Of a stretch of DNA of 64,000 nucleotides, positions 17,822 to 26,785 are shown in pieces; the stretch's first letter is position 1, and every line of letters begins with the position of its first letter. The notes under the pieces are model-generated. The model was given only the letters and a program-made list of their open reading frames with translations. It searched no databases and was not told the DNA's origin. A program made the translations under genes and the position numbers. Source of the stretch: Arthrobacter cupressi (lineage in GTDB: Bacteria; Actinomycetota; Actinomycetes; Actinomycetales; Micrococcaceae); the NCBI RefSeq assembly GCF_900099975.1, contig NZ_FNEI01000001.1, positions 496,001 to 560,000 on the forward strand. The letters run 5' to 3'.

Positions 17822-18148
17822 CCGGCCGGAGCGGATGCTGCGGCGGCCTGGCCGGTCGGAACCTGGCGATAACTCCTGGTTCAGCCAATTGATAGACTTT
17901 TCCGCGGGCGTTCCCTGTCCCGGGATCGGGATGGGGACTTATGCCCATCGCACCTGCCACTGCTCCCGGCCTATTCTGGAGCGCCGGCCGGTGATGCGTC
18001 CCCTTGGTAACCGGGGACGCCCGTGCGATAGTCGTAGGGACAAATTCCGCCGCCGTATGGGGGTACGGCGGAATCGCATGATCACCGGTCGGAGGCCGTG
18101 AGGTTCGAGGCTGCCTGGGGGCGGCCGTGATGCAAGGGAATTGAATCT
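17822..18148 (+). promoter_or_regulatory. Promoter and long structured leader of the Ig/FN3 locus
   Basis: 327 bases without a gene. A TAGACT -10 hexamer lies at 17893-17898 with no clear -35, which would give an untranslated leader of about 240 bases. The leader holds a GCGTCCCC/GGGGACGC stem and an ATTCCGCCG...CGGCGGAAT stem with a small bulge. A short GTG-ATG-containing minigene ends at TGA 5 bases before the start codon of the giant gene. It does not match any riboswitch I know. Confidence 0.4.
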
Positions 18149-21100
18149 GTGACGTCTTTATTCGGCAAGCTGGGGCTTAGGAAACGCCGAAACAAGTTCA
18201 TCGCCACCACCGGATTCACCGCAGCAGCTGCGCTGTTGGTGACCGGTGCTGTGCTGTACCCGGGCTTTAAGACCGCGGAACTCGAACTGAACGACGGCGG
18301 CGTGTGGGTGGTCAGCAAGACCAAGAACGCCGTGGGCCGGCTGAACTATCCCTCCCGGGTGCTCGACGGCGCGGTCACCCCCGCCAGCACCGCCTTCGAC
18401 GTGCTGCAGAACTCCAGCGACGTCTTCGTCGACGACAGCACGGGATCCACGGTCAACCAGGTGTCCGCGGCCAACCTGCGGCTGGGCGGGGACAAACAGC
18501 TCCCGTCCTCCTCGAAGGTCAGCTTCGGCGCCCAGGTGCTTTCCGTCACGGATCCCGTCAAGGGCCGGGTCTGGGCCCTGTCTCCGTCCACGGTGAACAG
18601 CTTCGACGAAGAAGGCACGCAGCCGGTGCTGCTGGCCTCCTCCGGTGCGGTTTCCGCCGTCGGGCAGGACGACCGGATCTACACGGCCGATCCGCAGAAG
18701 GGCGAAATCACCGTCACCTCCGTGGACGGCAACGGCGAACGCCAGAACTCCGAAACCACCAGGATCGACGAGCTCAAGGGCGCCGGCGACATCCAGCTCG
18801 CCGTGGTCGGCGACAAGCCGGTGGTCCTGGACGCCGCCCGCGGCAACCTCTTCCTGCCGGGCGGGCGCAAACTCCAGCTCCAGGACGCCCGGGAGGCCAA
18901 ACTCCAGCAGACCGGCGAAGCCAGCGGCTACGCCGCCATCGCCACCCCGAAGGCCCTCATCAAGCAGCCGCTCGACGGCTCCACCGCGGCCGTGGTGAAC
19001 TTCGGCGGCCAGGGCGTCCCAGCGGCACCCGTGCAGGTGGCCGGCTGCACGCACTCGGCCTGGGCCGGCGCCAACAAGTACGTCCGCGACTGCACGTCCG
19101 ACGCCGACGACAAGACCGCCGATGTGCCCAAGGCCAGCGGTGCGCCCAGCTACGTCTTCCGGGTCAACCGGGACCTCGTGGTCCTGAACGACGTGAACTC
19201 CGGCAACGTCTGGATGGTCAACCAGAACATGCAGCTGGTCAACAACTGGGACGATGTCATCCCGCCGAAGAACCAGTCGGACGACCAGGACGAGGACTCC
19301 GCGGACGAGAACACCATCAACGTGCTGCCGGACCGCACCAAGCCCAACCGGCCGCCGGAAACCAAGCCGGACGAGATCGGCGCCCGCCCGGGCCGGACCA
19401 CCGTGATGAGCGTGCTGGACAACGACTCCGACCCCGACGGCGACGTCCTCACCGCCTCGATCGGCGGCAACCCGCCCAAGTCCGGGTCCATTGAGAACAT
19501 CTACGGCGGCTCCGCCTTCCAGATCTCCGTTCCCGCCGACGCCAAGCCCGGCACCGAGACCATCGACTACAACGCCTCGGACGGCCGCGGCCTGTCGGCC
19601 GGCGGCAAGATCACCCTGCACGTGGTGGGTCCGGACGAGAACAAGGCACCGGTCTTCAAACGCGCCAGCCCCACGACGCTGCTCGTCGAACAGGGCAAGA
19701 CCGTCAGCCAGAACGTCCTCACCGACTGGATGGACCCCGACGGCGACGACCTCGTCCTCATGGACGCCAAGGCCGACAACCCGCAGGACCAGGTCAAGAT
19801 TCGCCGCGACGGGCTGCTGACCTACCAGGACTCCGGCGCCACCGCCGGCAAGAAGAACGTCACCATCTCCGTCTGGGACGGCCGCGCCACGGCCACCGGA
19901 CGCGTGGTCATCAACGTCCAGCCGCCGGGAGCATTGCAGCCGGTGGTCAACGCCGACCACGTGACCGCCGTCGTCGGGCAGGACCTGGTGATCGCCCCGC
20001 TGAAGAACGACGTCGACCCCAACGGCGGCGCCCTGCGCCTTGCCCACGTGGAGGCGGCCGGCCCGGCCGAGCTCGGCCCCGTGACCGACGGCGGCACCTT
20101 CACCTTCCGCAGCAACACCCCCGGCCCGGTGTACCTGACCTACATCGCCAGCAATGGCCCGCAAAGCACCCAGGGGCTGATCCGGGTGGACGTCGAGTCC
20201 GGCAAGGACGCCGGCAGCCCGGTGGCGGTGCACGACGTCGCGCTGCTCCCCGTGGGCGGCAACGTCCTCGTGGACCCGCTGGCCAACGACTCCGACCCCT
20301 CCGGTGGCGTCCTGGTCCTGCAGTCCGTGACCCTGCCGGAGAACGCCTCGGTGTCCGTCAGCGTCATTGACCACAGCGTCCTGCGGGTCACCGACGTGCT
20401 CGGCACCCAGCAGCCGGTCATCTTCCGCTACACGATCTCGAACGGGCACAAGTCCGCCACCGGCACGGTCTCCGTGGTCCCGGTGCCGGCCCCCGCCGTC
20501 GTCGAGGCCCCGCAGCCGAAACCGGACGAGGTGAACGTGCGCGTCAACGACGTCGTCACCGTTCCGGTCCTGGCCAACGACACCCACCCGCAGGGCGAAA
20601 AGCTGCACGTGGACCCGGTGCTGGCGCAGACCGTCCCGGAAGCCGACGGCAAGGCCTTCATCTCCGAAGACAAGCTGCGCTTCATCGCAGGCTCCGTGCC
20701 CAAGACAGTGCGTGCCATCTACAACGCGGTGGACCCGCAGGGCCAGAAGAGCGCCGCGGCGGTGACCATCCACATCCTGCCGTTGGACGGGACGCAGAAC
20801 TCCCGGCCGCAGCCGCAGAACCTGACCGCTCGCGTGGTGGCCGGCGGCACCGTCCGCATCCCGGTCCCGCTGGACGGCATCGATCCCGACGGCGACTCCG
20901 TGCAGCTGACCGGCATCGACAGCACCCCCGGCATGGGCACGGCCACGGTGGGCAGCAGCTTCATCGACTTCGTGGCCGCCGGCGACGGGGCGGGCACCGA
21001 CACCTTCCGGTACAAGGTGATCGACCGGCAGGGCGCCGTCAACTCCGGGACCGTGACCGTGGGCATCGCGCCGCAGGGCGAAAACAACCAGAAGCCCGCC

Positions 21101-24100
21101 CCGGTGGACGACACTGTCTCAGTGCGCCCCGGCCGGCAGATCGCCGTCGACGCCCTCGCCAACGATTCCGACCCCGACGGCGACCGGATCGCCATCAAGT
21201 CCGACGGCATCGAAGCCGATTCCGCCCTGCAGGCCAGCGTCAGCAAGACCAGCGGGCGCATCATCCTGACCGCACCCGGGAAGGAAGGGATCGTCAACCT
21301 CCGGTACGCGGTGGTGGACGAGCGCGGCGCCACCGCCGGTGCCACCATCCGGGTCAACGTCAAGGGCGACATCCCGCTGCTGGCACCGATCGCCCGCGAC
21401 GACCGCGTCACCTCGGCCCAGACCATGGGCAAGAAGGCCGTGGACGTGCCTGTCCTGAAGAACGACGAGGATCCCGACGGCGTCGGCGAGAACCTGAAGA
21501 TCGCCACCGCCGTGGAAACCGCCAAGCCCGGCAACGACGGCAACGTGGTGATCCAGCTGACCGACGGCCCGCAGCTGGTGCCCTACACCGTGGAGGACGT
21601 GGACGGACAGAAGTCCACCGCGATCATCTGGGTCCCGGGCATCGGCCAGCAGGTTCCCACCCTCGCCAAGGACGAGGTCATCGAGGTCATCGCCGGCCAG
21701 TCCGTCACCGTTGACCTCAACGAATGGGTGAAGGTCCGCGACGGCCGCAGCCCCCGCCTGAGCCAGGCCGACCGCATCAAGCTCATCGGCGCCGACGGCG
21801 GAGAGCCGGTGGCGAACGGCGGCACCGCCATCAAATACACGGCGGGCAAGGACTACGTGGGTCCCGGTTCCATCACCTTCGAAGCCACCGACGGCACCGG
21901 CCCGGACGACCCGAGCGGGCAGAAAGCCACGCTGAGCATCCGCACCAAGGTGCTCCCGGATCCCAACCGCAACCACCCTCCGGCCCTGCTCGGCAGTTCC
22001 CTTGAGGTGCCGCAGAACGATTCGGCCAGCATCGACCTGGGCCGCCTCACCAGCGATCCCGACGGTGAGGAGGCGGCGAACATGAAGTACGAGGTGGTGG
22101 GCGGCAGCCCGGCAGGTTTCGATGCCCGCATCGACGGCAAGGAGCTGCGCGTCGGTGCCAGGGGCGAAGCGAAGCCCGGCGACGCCGGCAGCGTCCAGGT
22201 CAAGGCCAAGGACCCCCGGGGCCTGGAGGCGACGGCGACGTACAAGCTTTCGGTGACCGCGTCCAACCGCCCCAAGCCGGTGGCGAGCGACGACGTGGAG
22301 CCGGACGCGGCCGCCGGGAAGCCGGTGACGGTCAAGGTGCTCGGCAACGACTCCAATCCGTTCCCGGACACCCCGTTGAAGATCGTCAATGCCGTGACCG
22401 AGACGGGCCAGGGCTCAGCGGTGGCCAACGGCGATTCCGTCACGGTCACTCCGTCCTCAGGGTTCACCGGCTCGATGATCGTCGCCTACACGGTGGCGGA
22501 CAAGACGGGCGATCCCTCCCGCCAGGCCACGGCCCGCATCCGGTTGAGCGTCAAGGACAAGCCGATGCCGCCGGCCACCCCCCAGGCCCAGAGCGTCGGG
22601 GACCGGACCGCCCTGCTGACCTGGACGGCTCCGGCCGACCGCGGCTCGCCCATCACCAAGTACACCGTGCGGGGCGAGGGCGGATTCCAGCAGGACTGCC
22701 CGGCCAACACCTGCACCCTCAACGGGCTGACCAACAACGTGAAGTACCACTTCACCGTGACGGCCACCAATGCCATCGATGAGTCGGACCCCTCACCCGC
22801 GTCCGCCGAAGTGCGGCCCGACGTCAAGCCGGACACCCCGCTGGCGCCTGGCCTGAAGTTCGGCGACAAGCAGCTCACGGTCACCTGGACTGCCCCTGCA
22901 AGCAAGGGCTCGCCGATCAAGTCGTACGACCTGGAGATTTCGCCGGCCCCGGCAGGGCAGAACCCGCAGATCCAGAACCTGACCTCCACCAACTACGTGT
23001 GGAAGGGCCTGACGAACGGTGTCTCCTACAAGGTGCGCGTCCTGGCCCGCAACGACGCCAAGGACCCCTCCGAGTGGAGCCCCTACTCCGCGGCCGAGGT
23101 GCCCGCGGGCGTTCCGGCGACGCCGTCGGCGCCCACGGTGGCCAGTGCCCAGCCAGTCGGCTCACAGAGCCAGCTCAGGGTGACTTGGACCGCGCCGGAC
23201 AACAACGGTGACGCTGTCTCGGCATACACCCTGACCACCCTGCGCGGCGGTTCAGTGGTCAGCAGCCAGAAGGTCGGAACGACGGCCCAGAACGTCGTGG
23301 TTGACAACTCGGAGGCGGACTACACCTTCACGGTTTCCGCCACCAACAAGGCCGGCACCAGCGGCACCAGCCAGTCATCGGCGCCCACCCGCGCGGCGGG
23401 CAAGCCAGGCACCGTGAACAGCGGCACCGTGGCGCCCACCGGCAGCAGCGGGCAGCTGCGGCTGACCTTCACTCCGCTGACCGCGGCCCAGCGCAACGGT
23501 TCGCAGGAGAGCGAGATCGAATACAGCTGGCGCACCGCCTACGGCTCCGGGCCCATCGCGCCCGGCGGCGGCACCATCGGAGGCCAGCCGAACGGCACCG
23601 ACGTCACCGTCAACATCGTGGCCCGCTCCATCAAGGCCAACATCTCCGGCGACGCCAAGGCCATTGGCAGCGGCAACCCCTACGGCCCGCCCGATGCGCC
23701 GAACGTCAACGGCGGCAAGTCCGCCACCGGTGACGGCGAGGTGCACTGGACCTGGAACAACCCGAACATGAACGGGCGTCCGCTGGACCACTTCGAGGTC
23801 AGCTACGACGACGGCGGGTGGATCAATGTGGGCAAGGCCAACCGCTACGACCGCGGAGGCGGCGGCTGGGACCAGCAGCACAACCTTAAGGTCCGTGCGG
23901 TGACAGTGGTGGCCGGCGGCATCGGCAGCGCCAATGCCACCACCGGCAACGATCCGACCCCGCCGCCTCCGCCGAACCGCGTAGCGGTCAACAATGACGG
24001 CACTTACAACAGCTGCACCGAAGTCACCGGCGGCAACGGGTACGACGGCGGAACACCGAAGCGCTGCTACGGCGTGGCCAGCCCGGGCGGTCCCGGGGCC

Positions 24101-24277
24101 CCGTCGCCGTGGCTGAGCACCACCGACGGCGGCACGCCGGTGGACCGCTGCGGCAGCCCCTGGGGCGGCAGCGGCTGGTACCACATCAGCGGCGCCTCGG
24201 CCTCGGGCAAGAACCTCAGCGGCCGCTGGGTCCGGGCCAACACCGTGCACTTTGTGTCCGGGAACTCGCCCTGCTAG
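18149..24277 (+). CDS. Giant membrane-anchored surface protein with Ig-like and FN3 repeats
   Basis: A 2042-residue protein. A basic N-terminus (GLRKRRNKF) precedes one membrane helix at about residues 19-40, so it is anchored with the rest outside the cell. Residues about 45-375 form a repeat-rich domain with propeller-like strands. Then come about eleven bacterial Ig/cadherin-like repeats of roughly 97 residues, each marked by NDSDPDGD or variants; ten copies start near residues 425, 526, 620, 713, 810, 909, 1005, 1105, 1300 and 1400. The Asp-rich turns suggest calcium binding. Four or five FN3 domains follow (about 1472-1940), then a C-terminal domain with four Cys. GTG start with AAGGGA nine bases upstream. 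Probably an adhesin or envelope-spanning structure; it heads the kinase/ATPase locus. Confidence 0.85.
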   Translation: MTSLFGKLGLRKRRNKFIATTGFTAAAALLVTGAVLYPGFKTAELELNDGGVWVVSKTKNAVGRLNYPSRVLDGAVTPASTAFDVLQNSSDVFVDDSTGSTVNQVSAANLRLGGDKQLPSSSKVSFGAQVLSVTDPVKGRVWALSPSTVNSFDEEGTQPVLLASSGAVSAVGQDDRIYTADPQKGEITVTSVDGNGERQNSETTRIDELKGAGDIQLAVVGDKPVVLDAARGNLFLPGGRKLQLQDAREAKLQQTGEASGYAAIATPKALIKQPLDGSTAAVVNFGGQGVPAAPVQVAGCTHSAWAGANKYVRDCTSDADDKTADVPKASGAPSYVFRVNRDLVVLNDVNSGNVWMVNQNMQLVNNWDDVIPPKNQSDDQDEDSADENTINVLPDRTKPNRPPETKPDEIGARPGRTTVMSVLDNDSDPDGDVLTASIGGNPPKSGSIENIYGGSAFQISVPADAKPGTETIDYNASDGRGLSAGGKITLHVVGPDENKAPVFKRASPTTLLVEQGKTVSQNVLTDWMDPDGDDLVLMDAKADNPQDQVKIRRDGLLTYQDSGATAGKKNVTISVWDGRATATGRVVINVQPPGALQPVVNADHVTAVVGQDLVIAPLKNDVDPNGGALRLAHVEAAGPAELGPVTDGGTFTFRSNTPGPVYLTYIASNGPQSTQGLIRVDVESGKDAGSPVAVHDVALLPVGGNVLVDPLANDSDPSGGVLVLQSVTLPENASVSVSVIDHSVLRVTDVLGTQQPVIFRYTISNGHKSATGTVSVVPVPAPAVVEAPQPKPDEVNVRVNDVVTVPVLANDTHPQGEKLHVDPVLAQTVPEADGKAFISEDKLRFIAGSVPKTVRAIYNAVDPQGQKSAAAVTIHILPLDGTQNSRPQPQNLTARVVAGGTVRIPVPLDGIDPDGDSVQLTGIDSTPGMGTATVGSSFIDFVAAGDGAGTDTFRYKVIDRQGAVNSGTVTVGIAPQGENNQKPAPVDDTVSVRPGRQIAVDALANDSDPDGDRIAIKSDGIEADSALQASVSKTSGRIILTAPGKEGIVNLRYAVVDERGATAGATIRVNVKGDIPLLAPIARDDRVTSAQTMGKKAVDVPVLKNDEDPDGVGENLKIATAVETAKPGNDGNVVIQLTDGPQLVPYTVEDVDGQKSTAIIWVPGIGQQVPTLAKDEVIEVIAGQSVTVDLNEWVKVRDGRSPRLSQADRIKLIGADGGEPVANGGTAIKYTAGKDYVGPGSITFEATDGTGPDDPSGQKATLSIRTKVLPDPNRNHPPALLGSSLEVPQNDSASIDLGRLTSDPDGEEAANMKYEVVGGSPAGFDARIDGKELRVGARGEAKPGDAGSVQVKAKDPRGLEATATYKLSVTASNRPKPVASDDVEPDAAAGKPVTVKVLGNDSNPFPDTPLKIVNAVTETGQGSAVANGDSVTVTPSSGFTGSMIVAYTVADKTGDPSRQATARIRLSVKDKPMPPATPQAQSVGDRTALLTWTAPADRGSPITKYTVRGEGGFQQDCPANTCTLNGLTNNVKYHFTVTATNAIDESDPSPASAEVRPDVKPDTPLAPGLKFGDKQLTVTWTAPASKGSPIKSYDLEISPAPAGQNPQIQNLTSTNYVWKGLTNGVSYKVRVLARNDAKDPSEWSPYSAAEVPAGVPATPSAPTVASAQPVGSQSQLRVTWTAPDNNGDAVSAYTLTTLRGGSVVSSQKVGTTAQNVVVDNSEADYTFTVSATNKAGTSGTSQSSAPTRAAGKPGTVNSGTVAPTGSSGQLRLTFTPLTAAQRNGSQESEIEYSWRTAYGSGPIAPGGGTIGGQPNGTDVTVNIVARSIKANISGDAKAIGSGNPYGPPDAPNVNGGKSATGDGEVHWTWNNPNMNGRPLDHFEVSYDDGGWINVGKANRYDRGGGGWDQQHNLKVRAVTVVAGGIGSANATTGNDPTPPPPPNRVAVNNDGTYNSCTEVTGGNGYDGGTPKRCYGVASPGGPGAPSPWLSTTDGGTPVDRCGSPWGGSGWYHISGASASGKNLSGRWVRANTVHFVSGNSPC

Positions 24278-24280
24278 CCC

Positions 24281-24319
24281 CGCGGTTGGTGCCGGACATG
24301 CCGTCCGGCACCAGCCGCG
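24281..24319. terminator. GC-rich hairpin after the giant gene
   Basis: A 17-bp stem (24281-24297 with 24303-24319, one T:G pair) begins four bases after the stop codon. No T-run follows, so it may attenuate rather than stop transcription into the MoxR gene, lowering downstream expression relative to the giant protein or protecting its mRNA. Confidence 0.45.
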
Positions 24320-24400
24320 TAAACTTGTACACCGAATTGAATAACCCGGCCGGGGCCGCCAGGACAGCCGCCCGGACACCACTACCGAAGGATCCACGAC

Positions 24401-25372
24401 ATGACTATGACAAGCGAGCAGGCTGCCTGGTTTGCGGACACGTTTGAAAAGCTGGTGGGCAACGTCGGCCAGGCAGTGCTGGGCAAGTCCCACGTCATCC
24501 GGCTGACCTTCACGGCCATGCTCGCCGAGGGTCACGTCCTCTTCGAGGACGCCCCCGGCACGGGCAAGACCTCCCTGGCCCGGGCCCTCGCGGCCACGGT
24601 CCAGGGATCGCACAACCGCATCCAGTTCACCCCGGACCTGCTGCCCTCGGATGTCACCGGCGTGACCATCTACGACCAGAAGACCCAGAAGTTCGAATTC
24701 CACAAGGGCCCGATCTTCAGCAACATCGTCCTGGCCGACGAAATCAACCGTGCCTCGCCGAAAACCCAGTCCGCGCTCCTGGAAGTCATGGAGGAATCCC
24801 GCGTGACCGTGGACGGCACCACATACGAGGCCGGCCGCCCGTTCATGGTGCTCGCCACCCAGAACCCGATCGAACAGGCGGGCACCTACCGCCTGCCCGA
24901 GGCCCAGTTGGACCGCTTCCTCATCAAGACCTCCATCGGGTACCCGGACCACGCCTCCACCGTGCAACTGCTGGGCGGAAGCAACCTGAAGGACCGTTCG
25001 CGCGACCTCAGCCCGATCATCACCACCCAGGCGGTGGCGGACATGGCCGACCTCGCCGCCACCACGCACATCGATCCCGCCGTGCTGGAATACATCTCCC
25101 GGCTGTGCGAGGAGACCCGCAACGCCCCGGAGACCCGGCTGGGCGTTTCCGTCCGCGGTGCCCTGGCCATGGTGCGTGCGGCCAAGGTGTGGGCGGCCGG
25201 GCAGGGACGCAACTACGTGCTGCCGGACGACATCAAGGAACTGGCCGGGGTTGTCTGGACCCACCGCTTCGTCATGGACCCGGAAGCCGAATTCTCCGGC
25301 GCCACCGCCGAGGCCGTGCTACAGCGCGTCCTGAACGAGGTCGCCGCCCCGCAGCAGCGCGCCAACGTCTGA
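24401..25372 (+). CDS. MoxR-family AAA+ ATPase
   Basis: A 323-residue cytoplasmic AAA+ chaperone-type ATPase. Walker A is EDAPGTGKTS (about residues 47-56), Walker B is VLADEINRASPK, sensor 1 is LATQNPIEQAGTYRLPEAQLDRF, and the C-terminal lid contains GVSVRGALAMVRAAK. MoxR proteins work with DUF58 and transglutaminase-like partners, and exactly those two genes follow here. They are thought to remodel or activate protein complexes. The ATG has GAAGGA eight bases upstream. The gene is 123 bases downstream of the giant surface protein. Confidence 0.93.
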   Translation: MTMTSEQAAWFADTFEKLVGNVGQAVLGKSHVIRLTFTAMLAEGHVLFEDAPGTGKTSLARALAATVQGSHNRIQFTPDLLPSDVTGVTIYDQKTQKFEFHKGPIFSNIVLADEINRASPKTQSALLEVMEESRVTVDGTTYEAGRPFMVLATQNPIEQAGTYRLPEAQLDRFLIKTSIGYPDHASTVQLLGGSNLKDRSRDLSPIITTQAVADMADLAATTHIDPAVLEYISRLCEETRNAPETRLGVSVRGALAMVRAAKVWAAGQGRNYVLPDDIKELAGVVWTHRFVMDPEAEFSGATAEAVLQRVLNEVAAPQQRANV

Positions 25373-25405
25373 CCCTCCCGGTTCCGCAAAACAAAAGGTC
25401 TCAAC

Positions 25406-26785
25406 ATGTCTACCGGCACACCCTTGAAACGGGCTGCTGCAACCGTGAAACGCTCCCTGGGTCCGCTCGGGGAGCGTCTCGGCGCCCTCGGGGGAGGGGC
25501 AGCCAAACTCCCGGGGAAAGTCCCCTCGAAGCTCCACCCGGCCGCCGTCTGGCGTGAAGCCTCCCAGACCCTGGCCGAATCGCTCGCGCCGCTCTGGAAG
25601 CAACTGCGCCGGCTCTGGTTCGCCTACGCCTGGCCCGTGCTGTCAGTGGTCAGCATCCTGGGCTGGGTGGTCCTGGGCGCCACCGTCCTGCTGTGGATCG
25701 CGGGCCAGGCGTGGGGCTGGCAGGAGGCAAAGTCGGCGGCCTTCGTGGCTTTCCTGCTGTTCCTGTTTGCCGTGGCCTTCATCCTCGGCCGCTCCGCGTA
25801 CGGCGTGCTGCTGGACCTGTCCCGGACCCGCGTGGCGGTGGGCGATGACGCCGTCGGCAGCATCGCGGTCTCCAACACCTCCACCCGTCCGCTGCTCCCG
25901 GCAGACCTTGAACTGCCGGTGGGCAGCAACACCGCGGTCTTCCACCTGCCGCGGATGAAACCCGGCCAGGTGCATGAGGACCTTTTCACCATCCCGACGG
26001 CGCGCCGCGCCGTAATCGTCGTGGGCCCGGTGCGTTCGGTGCGGGCGGATCCGCTGCACCTGCTGCGCCGCCGCGTGCTGTGGACCGACCCGGTGGACCT
26101 GTATGTGCACCCGAAAACCACGGTCCTTGCAGGCTCGGCCGCCGGCTTCATCCGCGATCTCGAAGGCATGCCCACCACGGAGCTTTCCAGCGCGGACGTC
26201 TCCTTCCACGCCCTGCGCGACTACGTGCCGGGCGACGACCGCCGGCACATCCACTGGAAAACCACGGCACGCACCAACAAGCTGATGGTCCGCCAGTTCG
26301 AGGAGACCCGCCGCGCACACCTGGCCATCTCCCTGTCCATCAACACGGACGAGTACGAATCCGAGGCCGAGTTCGAACTGGCCATCTCGGTGGCTGCCTC
26401 CATCGGGCGCCAGGCCATCCGCGAACAGCGGGAACTCGACGTCCTCACGCAGAAGGGGCCGCTGCGCTGCGAAACCGGCCGGAACCTGCTGGACGACATG
26501 ACCCGGATTGTCGGGGCACCCATGCGTCGCACCGCCGTCGACCTCGCCCGGACTCTCGCCGACACCGTCCCGAACGCCTCGGTGGTCTTCTTCGTCGTGG
26601 GCAGCGGCGTCACCGCCACCCAACTGCGTTCGGCCGCTGCCTCGGTTCCCGCAGGCGTGCGCAGCCTCGCCGTGCGCGTCCAGGCCGGCGCGGCCCCCGC
26701 CCGGGCCAACATCGCAGACCTGACTGTCCTGACCATCGGCGATCTTGACGATCTCGCCCTGGTACTCCGGAAGGCAGCCGCATGA
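25406..26785 (+). CDS. DUF58 membrane protein (MoxR partner)
   Basis: A 459-residue protein with a long basic/amphipathic N-terminus and two membrane helices at about residues 76-98 and 110-133, then a cytoplasmic or peripheral domain. The DUF58 signature is RDYVPGDDRRHIHWKTTART (about residues 271-290). The C-terminal part is a von Willebrand A-like fold, a common companion of DUF58. Its partner MoxR ATPase lies 33 bases upstream, and its stop overlaps the transglutaminase-fold gene by four bases. It probably provides the membrane-side adaptor of the MoxR complex. Confidence 0.9.
   Translation: MSTGTPLKRAAATVKRSLGPLGERLGALGGGAAKLPGKVPSKLHPAAVWREASQTLAESLAPLWKQLRRLWFAYAWPVLSVVSILGWVVLGATVLLWIAGQAWGWQEAKSAAFVAFLLFLFAVAFILGRSAYGVLLDLSRTRVAVGDDAVGSIAVSNTSTRPLLPADLELPVGSNTAVFHLPRMKPGQVHEDLFTIPTARRAVIVVGPVRSVRADPLHLLRRRVLWTDPVDLYVHPKTTVLAGSAAGFIRDLEGMPTTELSSADVSFHALRDYVPGDDRRHIHWKTTARTNKLMVRQFEETRRAHLAISLSINTDEYESEAEFELAISVAASIGRQAIREQRELDVLTQKGPLRCETGRNLLDDMTRIVGAPMRRTAVDLARTLADTVPNASVVFFVVGSGVTATQLRSAAASVPAGVRSLAVRVQAGAAPARANIADLTVLTIGDLDDLALVLRKAAA

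Noticed and set aside
17900..18140. ydaO/c-di-AMP or other known riboswitch in the long leader
   Set aside because: Stems are present, but I could not find the conserved single-stranded motifs of any class I know.
18158..20773. Long open frame on the minus strand opposite the giant surface protein gene (871 codons)
   Set aside because: It is an antisense mirror frame produced by high GC at third positions; its protein is Gly/His/Val-rich low complexity with no domain, while the plus strand reads coherent repeats.
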